Shown here: piece after piece, positions 46,610 through 54,965 of the stretch
Layout of the letters: every line of letters starts with the position of its first letter
Numbering within the stretch: position 1 is the stretch's first letter
Source of the DNA: JBBITI01 sp963735055
Lineage (GTDB): Bacteria > Chloroflexota > Dehalococcoidia > Dehalococcoidales > UBA2162
Assembly (NCBI GenBank): GCA_963735055.1
Contig: CAVTJN010000004.1
Location: 620,001 to 684,000, forward strand
Direction: 5' to 3'
Length of the DNA stretch: 64,000 nt
Position numbers and translations under genes: made by a program
The notes under the pieces: generated by a model
The model's database searches: none
Told to the model about the DNA's origin: nothing
What the model saw: the letters and a program-made list of their open reading frames with translations, nothing else

Positions 46610-47147
46610 CTTCACTCACCATCAACAGTCTCCGCAGCGCCAACACCGCCGCATGCTGCAGCGCCTTGATCGCGCCCGGTTTCTTACCCATCGCCTTCGC
46701 CGTCTCCTCGATCGACAGCCCTCCCGCAAAACGCAGCGAAATCACCTCCCGCTGCGCCCCGGTCAGACGTTGGGCGGCCCGTGACACCATTTCCATGTCC
46801 AGCCTCAGCTCGGTCACGCTCTCCGGACCGCTGGCGCTGCTTGGGACAGTCTCATCCATCTCCAGCGTGACCGGCCGCCTCGTCCTCTTCCGGAAGTGGT
46901 CCACAATCTGGTTGTGTGCGATGCGGAACAGCCAGGCGGTAAACGGCGTACCCTGGTATTTGAAGGAGGTAATCGACCGGAGGGCGCTCAGGAACACCTG
47001 CTGGGTCATGTCCTCTGCCTCTTCCCTGTCCCCTATCTTTAGATACACATACCGGTATATCCGGTCGAAATGAGCCTCATAGAGCCGGGCAAACGCCTGC
47101 TGGTCTCCGCGAACCGCTTCACTTACGAGACCTTCCTCGTCTTGCAC
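46584..47147 (-). CDS. ECF-type RNA polymerase sigma factor
   Basis: 187 residues. Sigma region 2: FARLYEAHFDRIYRYVYLKIG, EAEDMTQQVFLSAL and TPFTAWLFRIAHNQIVDHFRK. Region 4: LTGAQREVISLRFAGGLS then IEETAKAMGKKPGAIKALQH, a helix-turn-helix. It starts with GTG 47147. The downstream gene overlaps and encodes a membrane protein, a common sigma/anti-sigma arrangement for surface-stress response. The 180 bases before it contain no gene. Confidence 0.92.
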   Translation of the reverse strand: MQDEEGLVSEAVRGDQQAFARLYEAHFDRIYRYVYLKIGDREEAEDMTQQVFLSALRSITSFKYQGTPFTAWLFRIAHNQIVDHFRKRTRRPVTLEMDETVPSSASGPESVTELRLDMEMVSRAAQRLTGAQREVISLRFAGGLSIEETAKAMGKKPGAIKALQHAAVLALRRLLMVSEDDKLQASS

Positions 47148-47266
47148 CTGACAACTCCGTAGGCCGACCCGGGTCCCACCTATTGCCCCGGTTCAGCAAT
47201 GCGGTGGTCGCCCTGTGCTAACTAGTATAACGAAGCACCTTTCTAAAAGATAGCAGGTTCGTGCCT

Positions 47267-47296
47267 TTGCGCCGCTCGGCGATGCGATGCTACAAT
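47267..47296 (+). promoter_or_regulatory. Promoter of rimI
   Basis: TTGCGC (47267-47272), 18-base spacer, TACAAT (47291-47296) preceded by TGC. SD AAGGCGG follows at 47314-47320. Confidence 0.6.
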
Positions 47297-47324
47297 GGGC
47301 CCACTCAGACAATAAGGCGGCAAC

Positions 47325-47993
47325 TTGTCATACTACGTCCGGCAGATGACCAGGGAGGACCTGGAAGACGTAACTGAAATAGACCGCGAGGCCTTCGCCA
47401 CCCAATGGCCACCGGCTGACTACGGCTACGAATTCCGAAACCGTATGGCCCACTACGTGGTTGTTTGCGACTCCGCTACCAGTGTCGAACGCCCCACCCT
47501 ACCCCCGCACCGGAGCACCCTGGGCCGACTGCTTGACCGCGTCTTCGGCCACCGCCCCTCCCCACTCCGCAAACCGCCGGCCGCCGCTCACTACATCCTC
47601 GGCTTCGCCGGGTTCTGGGTGATGGCCGGGGAAGCTCACGTGACCAGCATCGCCGTGCGCGCCCAACACCGACGGAAGGGCCTCGGGGAAATGCTGCTGA
47701 TCTCGGTGTTGGACCTTGCCCTCGAATTGCAGGCCGAGGTAGTCACCCTTGAATGCCGCCTGTCTAATACCGGCGCCCAGAACCTCTACACCAAGTTCGG
47801 GTTCAATCGGGTCGGGGAGCGCCGCAGGTACTATCTCGACCGCGGCCCCTCGGGCGACACCCGGGAAGACGCCGTCATCATGACCACCGACTCCATCAGA
47901 ACCGACCAGTTCCAGGACCTTCTGCGCCGGCTGAAAGACGCTCGCGCGGGGCGCGGGAGGCCCCCGGCGCAGGTCCGCCTAACGCCCGAATAG
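47325..47993 (+). CDS. GNAT family N-acetyltransferase, RimI-like
   Basis: 222 residues, longer than RimI (about 150). N-terminus VRQMTREDLEDVTEIDREAF and the acetyl-CoA-binding VTSIAVRAQHRRKGLGEMLL, then LECRLSNTGAQNLYTKFGFN, are RimI hallmarks. An extra Pro/Arg-rich loop (about 50-85) and a basic C-terminal tail are unusual. RimI acetylates ribosomal protein S18; this paralogue could act on other N-termini. Start is TTG 47325 after AAGGCGG. It overlaps the convergent hypothetical gene by 15 bases. Confidence 0.85.
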   Translation: MSYYVRQMTREDLEDVTEIDREAFATQWPPADYGYEFRNRMAHYVVVCDSATSVERPTLPPHRSTLGRLLDRVFGHRPSPLRKPPAAAHYILGFAGFWVMAGEAHVTSIAVRAQHRRKGLGEMLLISVLDLALELQAEVVTLECRLSNTGAQNLYTKFGFNRVGERRRYYLDRGPSGDTREDAVIMTTDSIRTDQFQDLLRRLKDARAGRGRPPAQVRLTPE

Positions 47994-48452
47994 TCCGTCC
48001 ATCATGCCCGGCCGCTCCGCCTGGTCGATGCTGCCCACGTTGGCCAGCAGCCAGTCTTCGAGCCCCAATTTGATCCTCAGCAATGGCGCCTTCATGCTTT
48101 CACAGTCGAGCGGGACCCGGTCAGCCGACTTGCTTTTCCGAGCAACCTTCAGTCGGCGGTTGTAGTCCAACTCAATGTCAAATGTCTCACTGAGGTCCTG
48201 CTGCAGCGCCTTATCCAGAAAACCGACCTTCTTCTTGTGCAGTTGCCAGCCGGTGACCTCGAAGCGCCGCGGAACGGGCTGGCGGTCGAACGTATCGACC
48301 AGTATCATGTTGATCCTTATCTCCGCCAGTAGCGTGCGCACGATTTCAGAGCGCGCCTTGGCCGGGTTCTTGCCCCGCATCATTGAGAATACCAGCAGGA
48401 ACGCCACGATTACACCGACGAATAAGAGTTTCTCTCCTAAAGCGCCATCCAT
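47979..48452 (-). CDS. Hypothetical membrane-anchored protein
   Basis: 157 residues, not recognised. An N-terminal membrane helix (LLFVGVIVAFLLVFSMM, about 9-25) precedes a basic stretch and a soluble domain of mixed strands and helices with ARKSKSADRVPLDCESMK. The polarity suggests a cytoplasmic soluble part. ATG 48452. It overlaps the end of rimI on the opposite strand by 15 bases. Confidence 0.7.
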   Translation of the reverse strand: MDGALGEKLLFVGVIVAFLLVFSMMRGKNPAKARSEIVRTLLAEIRINMILVDTFDRQPVPRRFEVTGWQLHKKKVGFLDKALQQDLSETFDIELDYNRRLKVARKSKSADRVPLDCESMKAPLLRIKLGLEDWLLANVGSIDQAERPGMMDGLFGR

Positions 48453-48494
48453 CTTGTGCCTCTAGCCCCACCCGGGCATCATATCAATAACCAG

Positions 48495-48686
48495 CTAGTG
48501 CGTCGGCTGCTCCGAGGCCATCTTGCCGCCGGTTGCCCAGTTCGTCTTGGGCACATCGTTGATGATGATGTGGACGGCTTCAGCCGGGGTTCCTACGCTC
48601 GCGAACACCTCGGTAATACCCCGGACGATCTTCTTCTTCTGTTCTTCATTCCGGCCGGCCCACATTTCGATGATCACAACTGGCAT
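48495..48686 (-). CDS. 4-oxalocrotonate tautomerase family protein
   Basis: 63 residues, the standard length. After Met removal, Pro1 is the general base (MPVVIIEMWAGRNEEQKK). The following RGITEVFASV and IIINDVPKTNWATGG match the family. It probably acts on keto-enol tautomers of a dicarboxylate; substrate unknown. SD GGGAGG precedes ATG 48686. Downstream of a terminator closing the zinc-ribbon gene. Confidence 0.9.
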   Translation of the reverse strand: MPVVIIEMWAGRNEEQKKKIVRGITEVFASVGTPAEAVHIIINDVPKTNWATGGKMASEQPTH

Positions 48687-48716
48687 CTATTCCTCCCTGA
48701 AACCCCTAAAAAGCGA

Positions 48717-48736
48717 AGAGAGGCGTTTGCCTCTCT
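48717..48736 (-). terminator. Terminator of the zinc-ribbon gene
   Basis: Stem AGAGAGGC/GCCTCTCT with a 4-base loop; on the minus strand it is followed by TCGCTTTTTAG. Confidence 0.75.
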
Positions 48737-48824
48737 GGATTGCGTCCGGCCTGTACCGACCGGCCGCGGTACCGGGAACGGTCATCCGTTCCTCCGGCAG
48801 ACCAGTGATCACTACTCGAACGCC

Positions 48825-49046
48825 TTAAGTCTGGCGCTTGAACTTGGCCCTGAGGTCCTCAACCTCTTTCATCTTCTGGTATTCATCCGGAGACAGTTTA
48901 ACCAGGGACGTCACCTCGTTATCCTGGACTTTCAGATTGAAGAACTCCTTGCATTTCCAGCAGCGGAACGGCATCTCATAGCTCGAGTTGAGCAATGCCA
49001 TGTAACTGTCGGTCCCGCAGCCTGTGCACTTGATTTTGACCATCAT
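48825..49046 (-). CDS. Small zinc-ribbon protein
   Basis: 73 residues: CTGCG at about 7-11 and CWKCKEFF at 29-36 form a Cys4 zinc ribbon, followed by a charged helix (LSPDEYQKMKEVEDLRAKFK). Not assigned to a known family. Two in-frame ATGs adjoin (MMVK). It lies 71 bases downstream of the Trm9-like gene on the same strand. Trm9 enzymes use a small zinc-binding partner (Trm112), but the sequence does not clearly look like Trm112. Its own terminator follows. Confidence 0.75.
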   Translation of the reverse strand: MMVKIKCTGCGTDSYMALLNSSYEMPFRCWKCKEFFNLKVQDNEVTSLVKLSPDEYQKMKEVEDLRAKFKRQT

Positions 49047-49117
49047 GGCCTTCGTCGGCCCCCTTTCCGTAAACCTCGTTTTTATTACGCGAATGTTATC
49101 GCTAAATCACTCTGTTG

Positions 49118-49789
49118 TCAATCAATGCGGGCGAGCAACAGGCACAGGTTCTTCGAGAACTGGCCCCCTGGAAAACGGTGCGTGGTTTCGGCGGACGACC
49201 GCAACACGGTGAATCCCGCCCGCCAAGCCAACCGCTCCAGCTCCCGCCTCGAAAACAGGTAGTAGTACCGCTTCAGTTCCGCCTCCTTGGTGCGCCATGT
49301 GACATAGAGTTCCTTGGGCTTGAACCAGAAGGCTGGTTGCCATCTGTTCCACACAGTGACGAAGGCTTCCCCTCCCGGTTTCAGCACGCGCCGGAGCTCG
49401 GCGAATGCCGTCTGCCGCGATCCGGACGTCTGGAGGTGGTGATACGCCGCAACCGAGATCGCCCAGTCAAACGCCCCGCTGGCGAAGGGCAGACTGGCGA
49501 GGTCGCCCCTCACCAGGTTGGCTTCCAGATCAAACTTCCGTGAATACTTGATGGCGAAGCGGAGCATCCCGGCCGAAAAGTCCAGGCCGTGAAGATCAAA
49601 ACCCGGGCTGAAGGGTAGGAAGTCTGCCCCATGGCCACACCCGATGTTAAGCAGACGGCCCCGTTGCCAGCGACCGGCCAGTTCCTCAAGCTCATGCCGG
49701 AAGATGGTCCAGTGACGGCGGCTGTACCAGCCCGGTGCCATCCGGTCGAAGACGTCTTCCTGGTTCGCCCCGAGCTCTTTTGTTGACAT
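49118..49789 (-). CDS. Class I SAM methyltransferase, Trm9/ALKBH8-like
   Basis: About 223 residues. Seen: NIGCGHGADFLPF as SAM motif I, FDWAISVAAYHHL, VLKPGGEAFVTVW, and then KRYYYLFSRRELERLAWRAGF. The last motif and the YHHL segment resemble Trm9/ALKBH8 methyltransferases that esterify cm5U34 of tRNA to mcm5U34, from memory. The gene is head to head with elp3, whose product makes cm5U34. Both facts point to wobble-uridine modification; a general SAM methyltransferase remains possible. ATG 49789 is used; GTG 49795 is also in frame. Confidence 0.75.
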   Translation of the reverse strand: MSTKELGANQEDVFDRMAPGWYSRRHWTIFRHELEELAGRWQRGRLLNIGCGHGADFLPFSPGFDLHGLDFSAGMLRFAIKYSRKFDLEANLVRGDLASLPFASGAFDWAISVAAYHHLQTSGSRQTAFAELRRVLKPGGEAFVTVWNRWQPAFWFKPKELYVTWRTKEAELKRYYYLFSRRELERLAWRAGFTVLRSSAETTHRFPGGQFSKNLCLLLARID

Positions 49790-49811
49790 AATCACTGTAT
49801 GCTAGACTAGA

Positions 49812-49828
49812 GACTGGAAGCTCCAGTC
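49812..49828. promoter_or_regulatory. Inverted repeat in the methyltransferase-elp3 divergent region
   Basis: GACTGGA (49812-49818), 3-base centre, TCCAGTC (49822-49828), in the 62 bases between the two starts. Candidate operator for both genes. Confidence 0.35.
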
Positions 49829-49851
49829 CCGCAGCCAGTGGCTACTATACT

Positions 49852-51225
49852 ATGAGAAAACTCTCCAGGACAATCTCGGGGGTTACGCCGGTGGCCGTCA
49901 TGGCGAAACCGATGGGTTGTCCCGGTGCCTGCGTCTACTGCCCCACTTATCCGTCCGCGCCTCAAAGCTACACCCCGGAGTCGCCGGCGGTCCATCGCGC
50001 CCGGGCCCGGGACTACGATGCTCGGCAACAGACCGAGTTGCGCCTCCAGGTGCTGACCGAAATGGGCCACCATACGGACAAGGTGGAACTCATTGTGATG
50101 GGCGGCACCTTCCTGGCCGCTCCCGAGGACTACCAGCGGGAGTTCATCAAGGGATGCTACGACGGCCTCAACGGCCAACCGTCGGCGACGCTGGACGAGG
50201 CCAAACACCTAAACGAGACGGCCCGCCACCGCTGCGTTGGACTATGCATCGAGACCCGGCCCGACTGGTGCGGCGAGGCCGAAGTGGCCCGGATGCTCGA
50301 GTTCGGGACGACGCGGGTGGAGTTGGGAGTCCAGATGCTGGACGACGATATCTACCGGCTCGTGAGGCGCGGCCACCAGGTTGCCCATGTGGTTGCCGCC
50401 ACCCGTTTGCTCAAGAATCATGGCCTTAAGGTCCACTACCACTGGATGCCCGGGCTTCCCGGTTCCACGCCCGCCAAAGACCTGTCCCTGTCGCAACTCC
50501 TTTTTGCGGACCCCCGCTTCCGGCCCGACGGCCTCAAGATATACCCGACCATGGTCGTATCCGGGACCGAGCTCGAAAGGTGGTTCGAGGACGGGCGCTA
50601 CCGGCCCTACGAGGACGAAGTCATGACCGGACTGATCGCTGCCATCAAGGCGGAAGTACCGAAATATGTGCGCATCTCGCGGGTCCTCCGTGACATCCCC
50701 TCAAAATACATAGTCGGCGGGCTCCGGGACTCACTGCGTGATGTCATCCGGGAACGCATGAAGCAGACAGGCACCGAGTGCCGCTGCATCCGCTGCCGAG
50801 AGTACGGGCATCGCACCAGGCGCGGCGTCAAACCTGGTGAACAGTGTCTAATGAGAACTGACTATGAGGCATCCGGCGGCACCGAAGTGCTGCTATCTTT
50901 TGAGGATGAACAGGGCACCCTCTTCGGCCTGTTGCGCCTCCGGATCCAGGCCGAACCGCTGCTCAGCATGCCGCTGCCGGTGGCGATCGTCCGCGAATTG
51001 CATGTCTACGGGCCCGAAGTTGCTCTCAAAGACCACCAGGGCCCCGGGGTACAGCACCGGGGTTTCGGCCACGCTCTCCTTCACGAGGCCGAAAGCGTGG
51101 CCGGGGACGAATTCGGGGCGGGGCAACTGGCCGTCCTCAGCGCCGTCGGCGCCAAGCAATACTACGCAGGGGCCGGCTACCACCCCCAAGGCGCCTATAT
51201 GGTCAAGGCCCTCCTCGGAAAATAG
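49852..51225 (+). CDS. elp3: tRNA uridine(34) 5-carboxymethylaminomethyl-type modifying enzyme Elp3
   Basis: A radical-SAM/GNAT fusion that attaches a carboxymethyl group to C5 of wobble uridine in tRNA. 457 residues: N-terminal basic segment, CxxxCxxC cluster motif at Cys23, 27 and 30 (MGCPGACVYCPTYP), VELIVMGGTFLA, IETRPDWCG, RVELGVQ, HWMPGLPGSTP and RISRVLRDIPSKYIVGG, then a zinc-binding CRCIRCRE. The acetyltransferase domain spans about 340-457, with an acetyl-CoA loop near HQGPGVQHRGFGHALL. Single-protein bacterial Elp3 is well studied from Dehalococcoides. No SD is seen. Confidence 0.93.
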   Translation: MRKLSRTISGVTPVAVMAKPMGCPGACVYCPTYPSAPQSYTPESPAVHRARARDYDARQQTELRLQVLTEMGHHTDKVELIVMGGTFLAAPEDYQREFIKGCYDGLNGQPSATLDEAKHLNETARHRCVGLCIETRPDWCGEAEVARMLEFGTTRVELGVQMLDDDIYRLVRRGHQVAHVVAATRLLKNHGLKVHYHWMPGLPGSTPAKDLSLSQLLFADPRFRPDGLKIYPTMVVSGTELERWFEDGRYRPYEDEVMTGLIAAIKAEVPKYVRISRVLRDIPSKYIVGGLRDSLRDVIRERMKQTGTECRCIRCREYGHRTRRGVKPGEQCLMRTDYEASGGTEVLLSFEDEQGTLFGLLRLRIQAEPLLSMPLPVAIVRELHVYGPEVALKDHQGPGVQHRGFGHALLHEAESVAGDEFGAGQLAVLSAVGAKQYYAGAGYHPQGAYMVKALLGK

Positions 51226-51326
51226 CACCCAGACCGGCGAGGCCGCCGCACGTCATGCTGTGCGCCGTCATCCGTTGCTCCTCAGCCGCCATCGGTAAGG
51301 CCTCACTACACAGGAGAAAGCGAACC

Positions 51327-51356
51327 TTGCCGTTATCCAAGTTCGCACAGTATACT
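51327..51356 (+). promoter_or_regulatory. Promoter of the galE-like gene
   Basis: TTGCCG (51327-51332), 18-base spacer, TATACT (51351-51356); leader of about 16 bases. Confidence 0.6.
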
Positions 51357-51378
51357 TGTGGCATCTCAGGGACGATCA

Positions 51379-52359
51379 ATGCCAATTCTAGTAACCGGGG
51401 GCGCAGGGTACATAGGCAGCGTTGTCGTGGAGCAATTGCTTCAGCACGGCTCCGAAATCGTGGTGATCGACAACCTGCAGCAGGGGCACCGACAGGCTGT
51501 CCCGACCGGCGCTCATCTGGTCTTGGGAGACTGCGGCGACCCGATCGTCCTGGATGGTTTGTTCGATCGTTTCAAGATCGACGCGGTGGTGCATCTGGCC
51601 GCGGATTCAATAGTATCCCTCTCCGTCACCGATCCCAAGCGCTTCTTTGACAACAATATTGTCCAGGGCCTGCGCCTATTGGACGCCATGGTCAAGCACG
51701 GCGTGAAGAAGATGATCTTTTCGTCATCTGCGGCCGTCTACGGCGAACCGCTCTCGGTGCCAATCGCCGAAGAGCATCCTCAAACACCGGTGAATTCCTA
51801 TGGTGAAACCAAACTGATGTTCGAGCGAGTCCTGAAGTGGTACGGAAAAGCCTATGGGACAAAGAGCATATGTCTGAGATACTTCAACGCGGCCGGGGCC
51901 AGTGAGAAGCATGGAGAGGACCACAGCCCCGAAACTCATTTGATTCCAATTGTGTTAAAGGCCGCTGCGGGCGGGACGCGTCCGGTGCCGATTTTTGGCA
52001 ATGACTATGACACCCGGGATGGAAGTTGCATCAGGGACTATGTGCACGTAATTGACATTGCTCAGGCACACATCAAGGCCCTTGACAGCCTTGATGACCT
52101 CAGTGGCCGGGCCTACAATTTGGGGAACGGAGATGGATATTCGGTTCTTGAGGTGGTTGAGACGGCGCGGAGGATCTCGGGCGCTAGCATCCCGGTCGTC
52201 TTTTCGCCTCGCAGGGAGGGCGACCCTTCATCCTTAGTCGCAAGCGCCGAGAAGGCGAAATTGCAGCTTGGCTGGCAACCCCGGTTTTCTGCTCTCGACA
52301 CTATTGTTGAGAGCGCCTGGAAGTGGATGAAAATCCATCCGGTGGGATACGATGGTTAA
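51379..52359 (+). CDS. galE: UDP-glucose 4-epimerase (GalE-like)
   Basis: An NAD-dependent extended SDR that interconverts UDP-glucose and UDP-galactose for surface sugars. 326 residues: VTGGAGYIGS at 6-15, VVHLAADSIV, FSSSAAVYGEP, the catalytic YGETK and CLRYFNAAGASE. The start is ATG 51379 (MPILVTGG), seven bases after AGGGA; the frame extends upstream but lacks a SD there. The C-terminal half is lower in GC than neighbours. It has its own promoter and no partner sugar genes next to it. Confidence 0.9.
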   Translation: MPILVTGGAGYIGSVVVEQLLQHGSEIVVIDNLQQGHRQAVPTGAHLVLGDCGDPIVLDGLFDRFKIDAVVHLAADSIVSLSVTDPKRFFDNNIVQGLRLLDAMVKHGVKKMIFSSSAAVYGEPLSVPIAEEHPQTPVNSYGETKLMFERVLKWYGKAYGTKSICLRYFNAAGASEKHGEDHSPETHLIPIVLKAAAGGTRPVPIFGNDYDTRDGSCIRDYVHVIDIAQAHIKALDSLDDLSGRAYNLGNGDGYSVLEVVETARRISGASIPVVFSPRREGDPSSLVASAEKAKLQLGWQPRFSALDTIVESAWKWMKIHPVGYDG

Positions 52360-52441
52360 CCGTCCTCGTTCTTGCGCTACCACGGGTTGGATAGAATGGT
52401 CGGTGCGCATCTCGTAGCACGGGTGCGGTGAGGAGGGTTTC

Positions 52442-53164
52442 ATGGCCTACATTCCACTTGTCACGTTCGTGGTGAGTCTGATTTTCGCGATCACCGTCCT
52501 GGACCAGTATTTCGCCCGCCGGAAGCCGTACCAACTGCTGTGGGCCATCGGTCTTTTCATGTACGCCATCAGCACCTTCACCGAGTTCTGGTGGGGGGTG
52601 GTGGGCCACACAGAGCTTTTCTACCGTCTCTGGTACCTGATCGGGGCCATTCTGGTGGCCGCCTATCTCGGTCAGGGTACTCTCTACCTCTTGATGAAGC
52701 GGCGCAACGCCGATATCTGGATGATCTTCCTCGCGGCGTTCACCGTGTACGCCGCGATTCGCATCTTCATGATTGATCTCGATATCAGCGGCCTTACCAA
52801 GCTGACCGGCGTCGGCGTGATGCCGACCGACCTCCGGGCGGTCGTTACCCCGATTACTAACGCCTTCGGCACCTTCGCCCTGGTGGGGGGAGCCGTCTAC
52901 AGCGCCTACATTTTCTGGCGCAAGCGCATTCTGCCCCACCGCGTCGTCGCCAACGTTCTCATCGCCCTGGGGGCTCTTCTTCCTGCCGCCGGCGGCATAC
53001 ATATCGCCACCCCGGGCGGAGACCTCAACCTGTTCTTCATCATGGAACTGCTCGGCGTCATCATCATGTTCATCGGGTTCATGAGGACCAAAGAAGTGTT
53101 TGGCATGTACCGGTTCCCGCTGATTCACGGATTCAAGAAGCTGGAGACGGGCAAGGCGCGATAG
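52442..53164 (+). CDS. Seven-helix integral membrane protein, unknown
   Basis: 240 residues with about seven predicted membrane helices: IPLVTFVVSLIFAITVL, LLWAIGLFMYAIS, LWYLIGAILVAAYLG, IWMIFLAAFTVYAAI, AFGTFALVGGAVYSAYIFW, VLIALGALLPAAGG and LFFIMELLGVIIMFIGF. The 7-helix layout with a short basic C-tail is reminiscent of rhodopsin-like or histidine-kinase sensor modules, but no retinal Lys or other signature was found. ATG 52442 follows GAGGAGG. Single gene. Confidence 0.8.
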   Translation: MAYIPLVTFVVSLIFAITVLDQYFARRKPYQLLWAIGLFMYAISTFTEFWWGVVGHTELFYRLWYLIGAILVAAYLGQGTLYLLMKRRNADIWMIFLAAFTVYAAIRIFMIDLDISGLTKLTGVGVMPTDLRAVVTPITNAFGTFALVGGAVYSAYIFWRKRILPHRVVANVLIALGALLPAAGGIHIATPGGDLNLFFIMELLGVIIMFIGFMRTKEVFGMYRFPLIHGFKKLETGKAR

Positions 53165-53218
53165 ACGGGGCCACTCCGGCGCAGCCTGTCCAGAGCGACG
53201 ACACGAGCGGGCTTGTCA

Positions 53219-53515
53219 TCAGTTCCCGATCGGACCGGTCACGTGGTTGATCCCGGCGACCGGGATCTTAGGTCTGGCCCGGACGGTCCGCCAGGGACGA
53301 TATTTCTTAACCGACGCCACCATGGCACGGATGTTCTCAGGCCGGGCGTCGTCGGGACCTCCTCCGGTGGCCATGATGAAACGCCCCCCTTGCCACATAC
53401 CCGTATCAGGTTCCGGCAGTATTCGTCGACCTGCTGCGGGCTACCTCAGCACAGCATCGATAGCGGCACTTGCCCGAGATGCAGACATGGTCGCGCAGGA
53501 CTGCTCTAGCCCGGG
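53219..53515 (-). pseudogene. Decayed uroporphyrinogen decarboxylase-family methyltransferase fragment
   Basis: Reading the minus strand and allowing breaks gives a run of about 95 codons of C-terminal URO-D/MtaA-family sequence: RAVLRDHVCISG, NVPLSMLC, GSPQQVDEYCRNLIRVCGKG, RFIMATGGGPDDARPENIR and VKKYRPW. It needs two restored bases (near 53464 and 53380) and carries an in-frame TGA between MLC and GSPQQ. The N-terminal two thirds of the gene are missing. This is a true remnant with losses of bases and a stop, unlike the single-insertion breaks elsewhere in the window. It fills most of the 480-base gap between the membrane-protein and MFS genes. Confidence 0.75.
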
Positions 53516-53568
53516 TCATGTCTGCCGTCTACTGACAACGGCACCGGGCGACTGCAAACCGGGCGATT

Positions 53569-53577
53569 TGCTATAAT
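53569..53577 (+). promoter_or_regulatory. Extended -10 promoter of the MFS gene
   Basis: TGCTATAAT, perfect extended -10, weak -35; the SD GTTAGGAGC precedes TTG 53647. Confidence 0.55.
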
Positions 53578-53646
53578 GCCCAAATTGCGTTCTTCCCCGG
53601 GACCGCCGTCCGCAGAATCCCCGGGAGGCAGTTAGGAGCACCGGGT

Positions 53647-54915
53647 TTGTCTCAGTCCACGGGCAAGAAAACGAAACGGGCGCCGGAAACATTCCGGGCG
53701 CTCAGCTACGCCGGATTTCGTTATATGTGGATCGGCCAGTTGGGCCACTCGGCGGCCATGTGGATGGAGCAGGTGGTACGCCCGGCCCTCGTCCTGGAGA
53801 TGACGGATTCGGCGGTTCTGCTTTCCCTGGTAGTCGCCGTGCGCATGGTACCGCAGTTCGTTTTCGGCTTGCTCGCCGGGGTCGTGGCTGACCGCTACAA
53901 CAAGCAGCGAGTCTTGCTAGTCAGTCAGACCGTCACCATGTCCATGCATCTGACTCTCGCCTTACTCATCCTCTCCGGACACATCCAGGTCTGGCACATC
54001 TTCGTCACCGCCTTCATCTCCGGCGGTTCAATGGCTTTCAACCAGCCGGCAAGACAATCTCTCGTGCCCCGTTTGGTACCGCCCGGAATGTTACTTAACG
54101 CCCTGTCCCTCAATACCACCGCCATGAATATCATGCGGGTGGCCGGTGCGAGCCTGGCCGGCGTGCTGCTGGTCTTCTTCGACTTCGGGCAAGTTTATCT
54201 GCTGAACGCCCTCCTCTTCGTAGGGGTGATCTGGACCACAACTCAGTTGAGGGTGTGGCGGGGTACCGACCCTGCCCAGTCCCCCGAAGAGACCGTCAAA
54301 CTCCGGGTACGAAGCTCGTTTCTGGCCGATTTCGGCGCCGGGTTTCGCTACATATTCAGCAACCGCAAGGTCCTTTATCTCGTTGGCATGGCTCTAATAC
54401 TGTTCATTCTCGGGCAGCCCTATCAACAGGTCTTCATTCCGCTGATCGCCATTAACGTATTGAACATCGGGCGGTCCGGGTTCGGCTGGATGGTGGCCAT
54501 CACCGGCGTGGGCGCACTGATCGGCTCGCTCATCATTGCCTCGCTCAGGAGCCTGCATCACCGCGGTCTCATCATGATGGGCTTCCTGGTTATCTTCGGC
54601 CTGGCGTTGGTCCTCCTGGCCCAGAGCCGGTGGATCCCGCTCACGGCACTTGCCCTCATCGCCGCCGGCGGCATGATGACGACCTACAATGCCCTGAACA
54701 CCTCCCTCCTCCTCGAGAACTCGCCGCCCGAGTTTCACGGTCGCGTTATGAGTCTGATGAGCCTTGACCGCGGCCTCGTATCCGTGGGCGCCATTATCGC
54801 TGGTGCCCTTGCCGAAGCGCTCGGGCCGCAAACCGGGCTAACCGTGGTTGCGCTGGCCCTGGTGGGGGCTACTGTCCTGTTGTTCCTGTCCGTACCCGCT
54901 CTGCGCAGGATTTAG
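53647..54915 (+). CDS. Major facilitator superfamily transporter (EntS/MFS_3 type)
   Basis: 422 residues, 10-12 membrane helices. N-terminal ALSYAGFRYMWIGQLGHSAAMWMEQV, then the loop 2-3 motif GVVADRYNKQRVLL (GxxxDRxxRR type) and GGSMAFNQPARQSLVPRLVP, characteristic of the EntS-like export group. Function may be drug, siderophore or lipid export. It starts with TTG 53647 after AGGAGC; no other starts nearby are better. An aldo/keto reductase gene follows 50 bases later. Confidence 0.88.
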   Translation: MSQSTGKKTKRAPETFRALSYAGFRYMWIGQLGHSAAMWMEQVVRPALVLEMTDSAVLLSLVVAVRMVPQFVFGLLAGVVADRYNKQRVLLVSQTVTMSMHLTLALLILSGHIQVWHIFVTAFISGGSMAFNQPARQSLVPRLVPPGMLLNALSLNTTAMNIMRVAGASLAGVLLVFFDFGQVYLLNALLFVGVIWTTTQLRVWRGTDPAQSPEETVKLRVRSSFLADFGAGFRYIFSNRKVLYLVGMALILFILGQPYQQVFIPLIAINVLNIGRSGFGWMVAITGVGALIGSLIIASLRSLHHRGLIMMGFLVIFGLALVLLAQSRWIPLTALALIAAGGMMTTYNALNTSLLLENSPPEFHGRVMSLMSLDRGLVSVGAIIAGALAEALGPQTGLTVVALALVGATVLLFLSVPALRRI

Positions 54916-54965
54916 CTTCAGACCGGTCACCAGCGAGTGGCGGTTTAAAGAAAGGAAGGTGAAAG

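Noticed and set aside
53247..53576. Plus-strand ORF of 109 codons
   Set aside because: The opposite strand carries the decayed uroporphyrinogen-decarboxylase-family sequence, and the plus frame has no family features.
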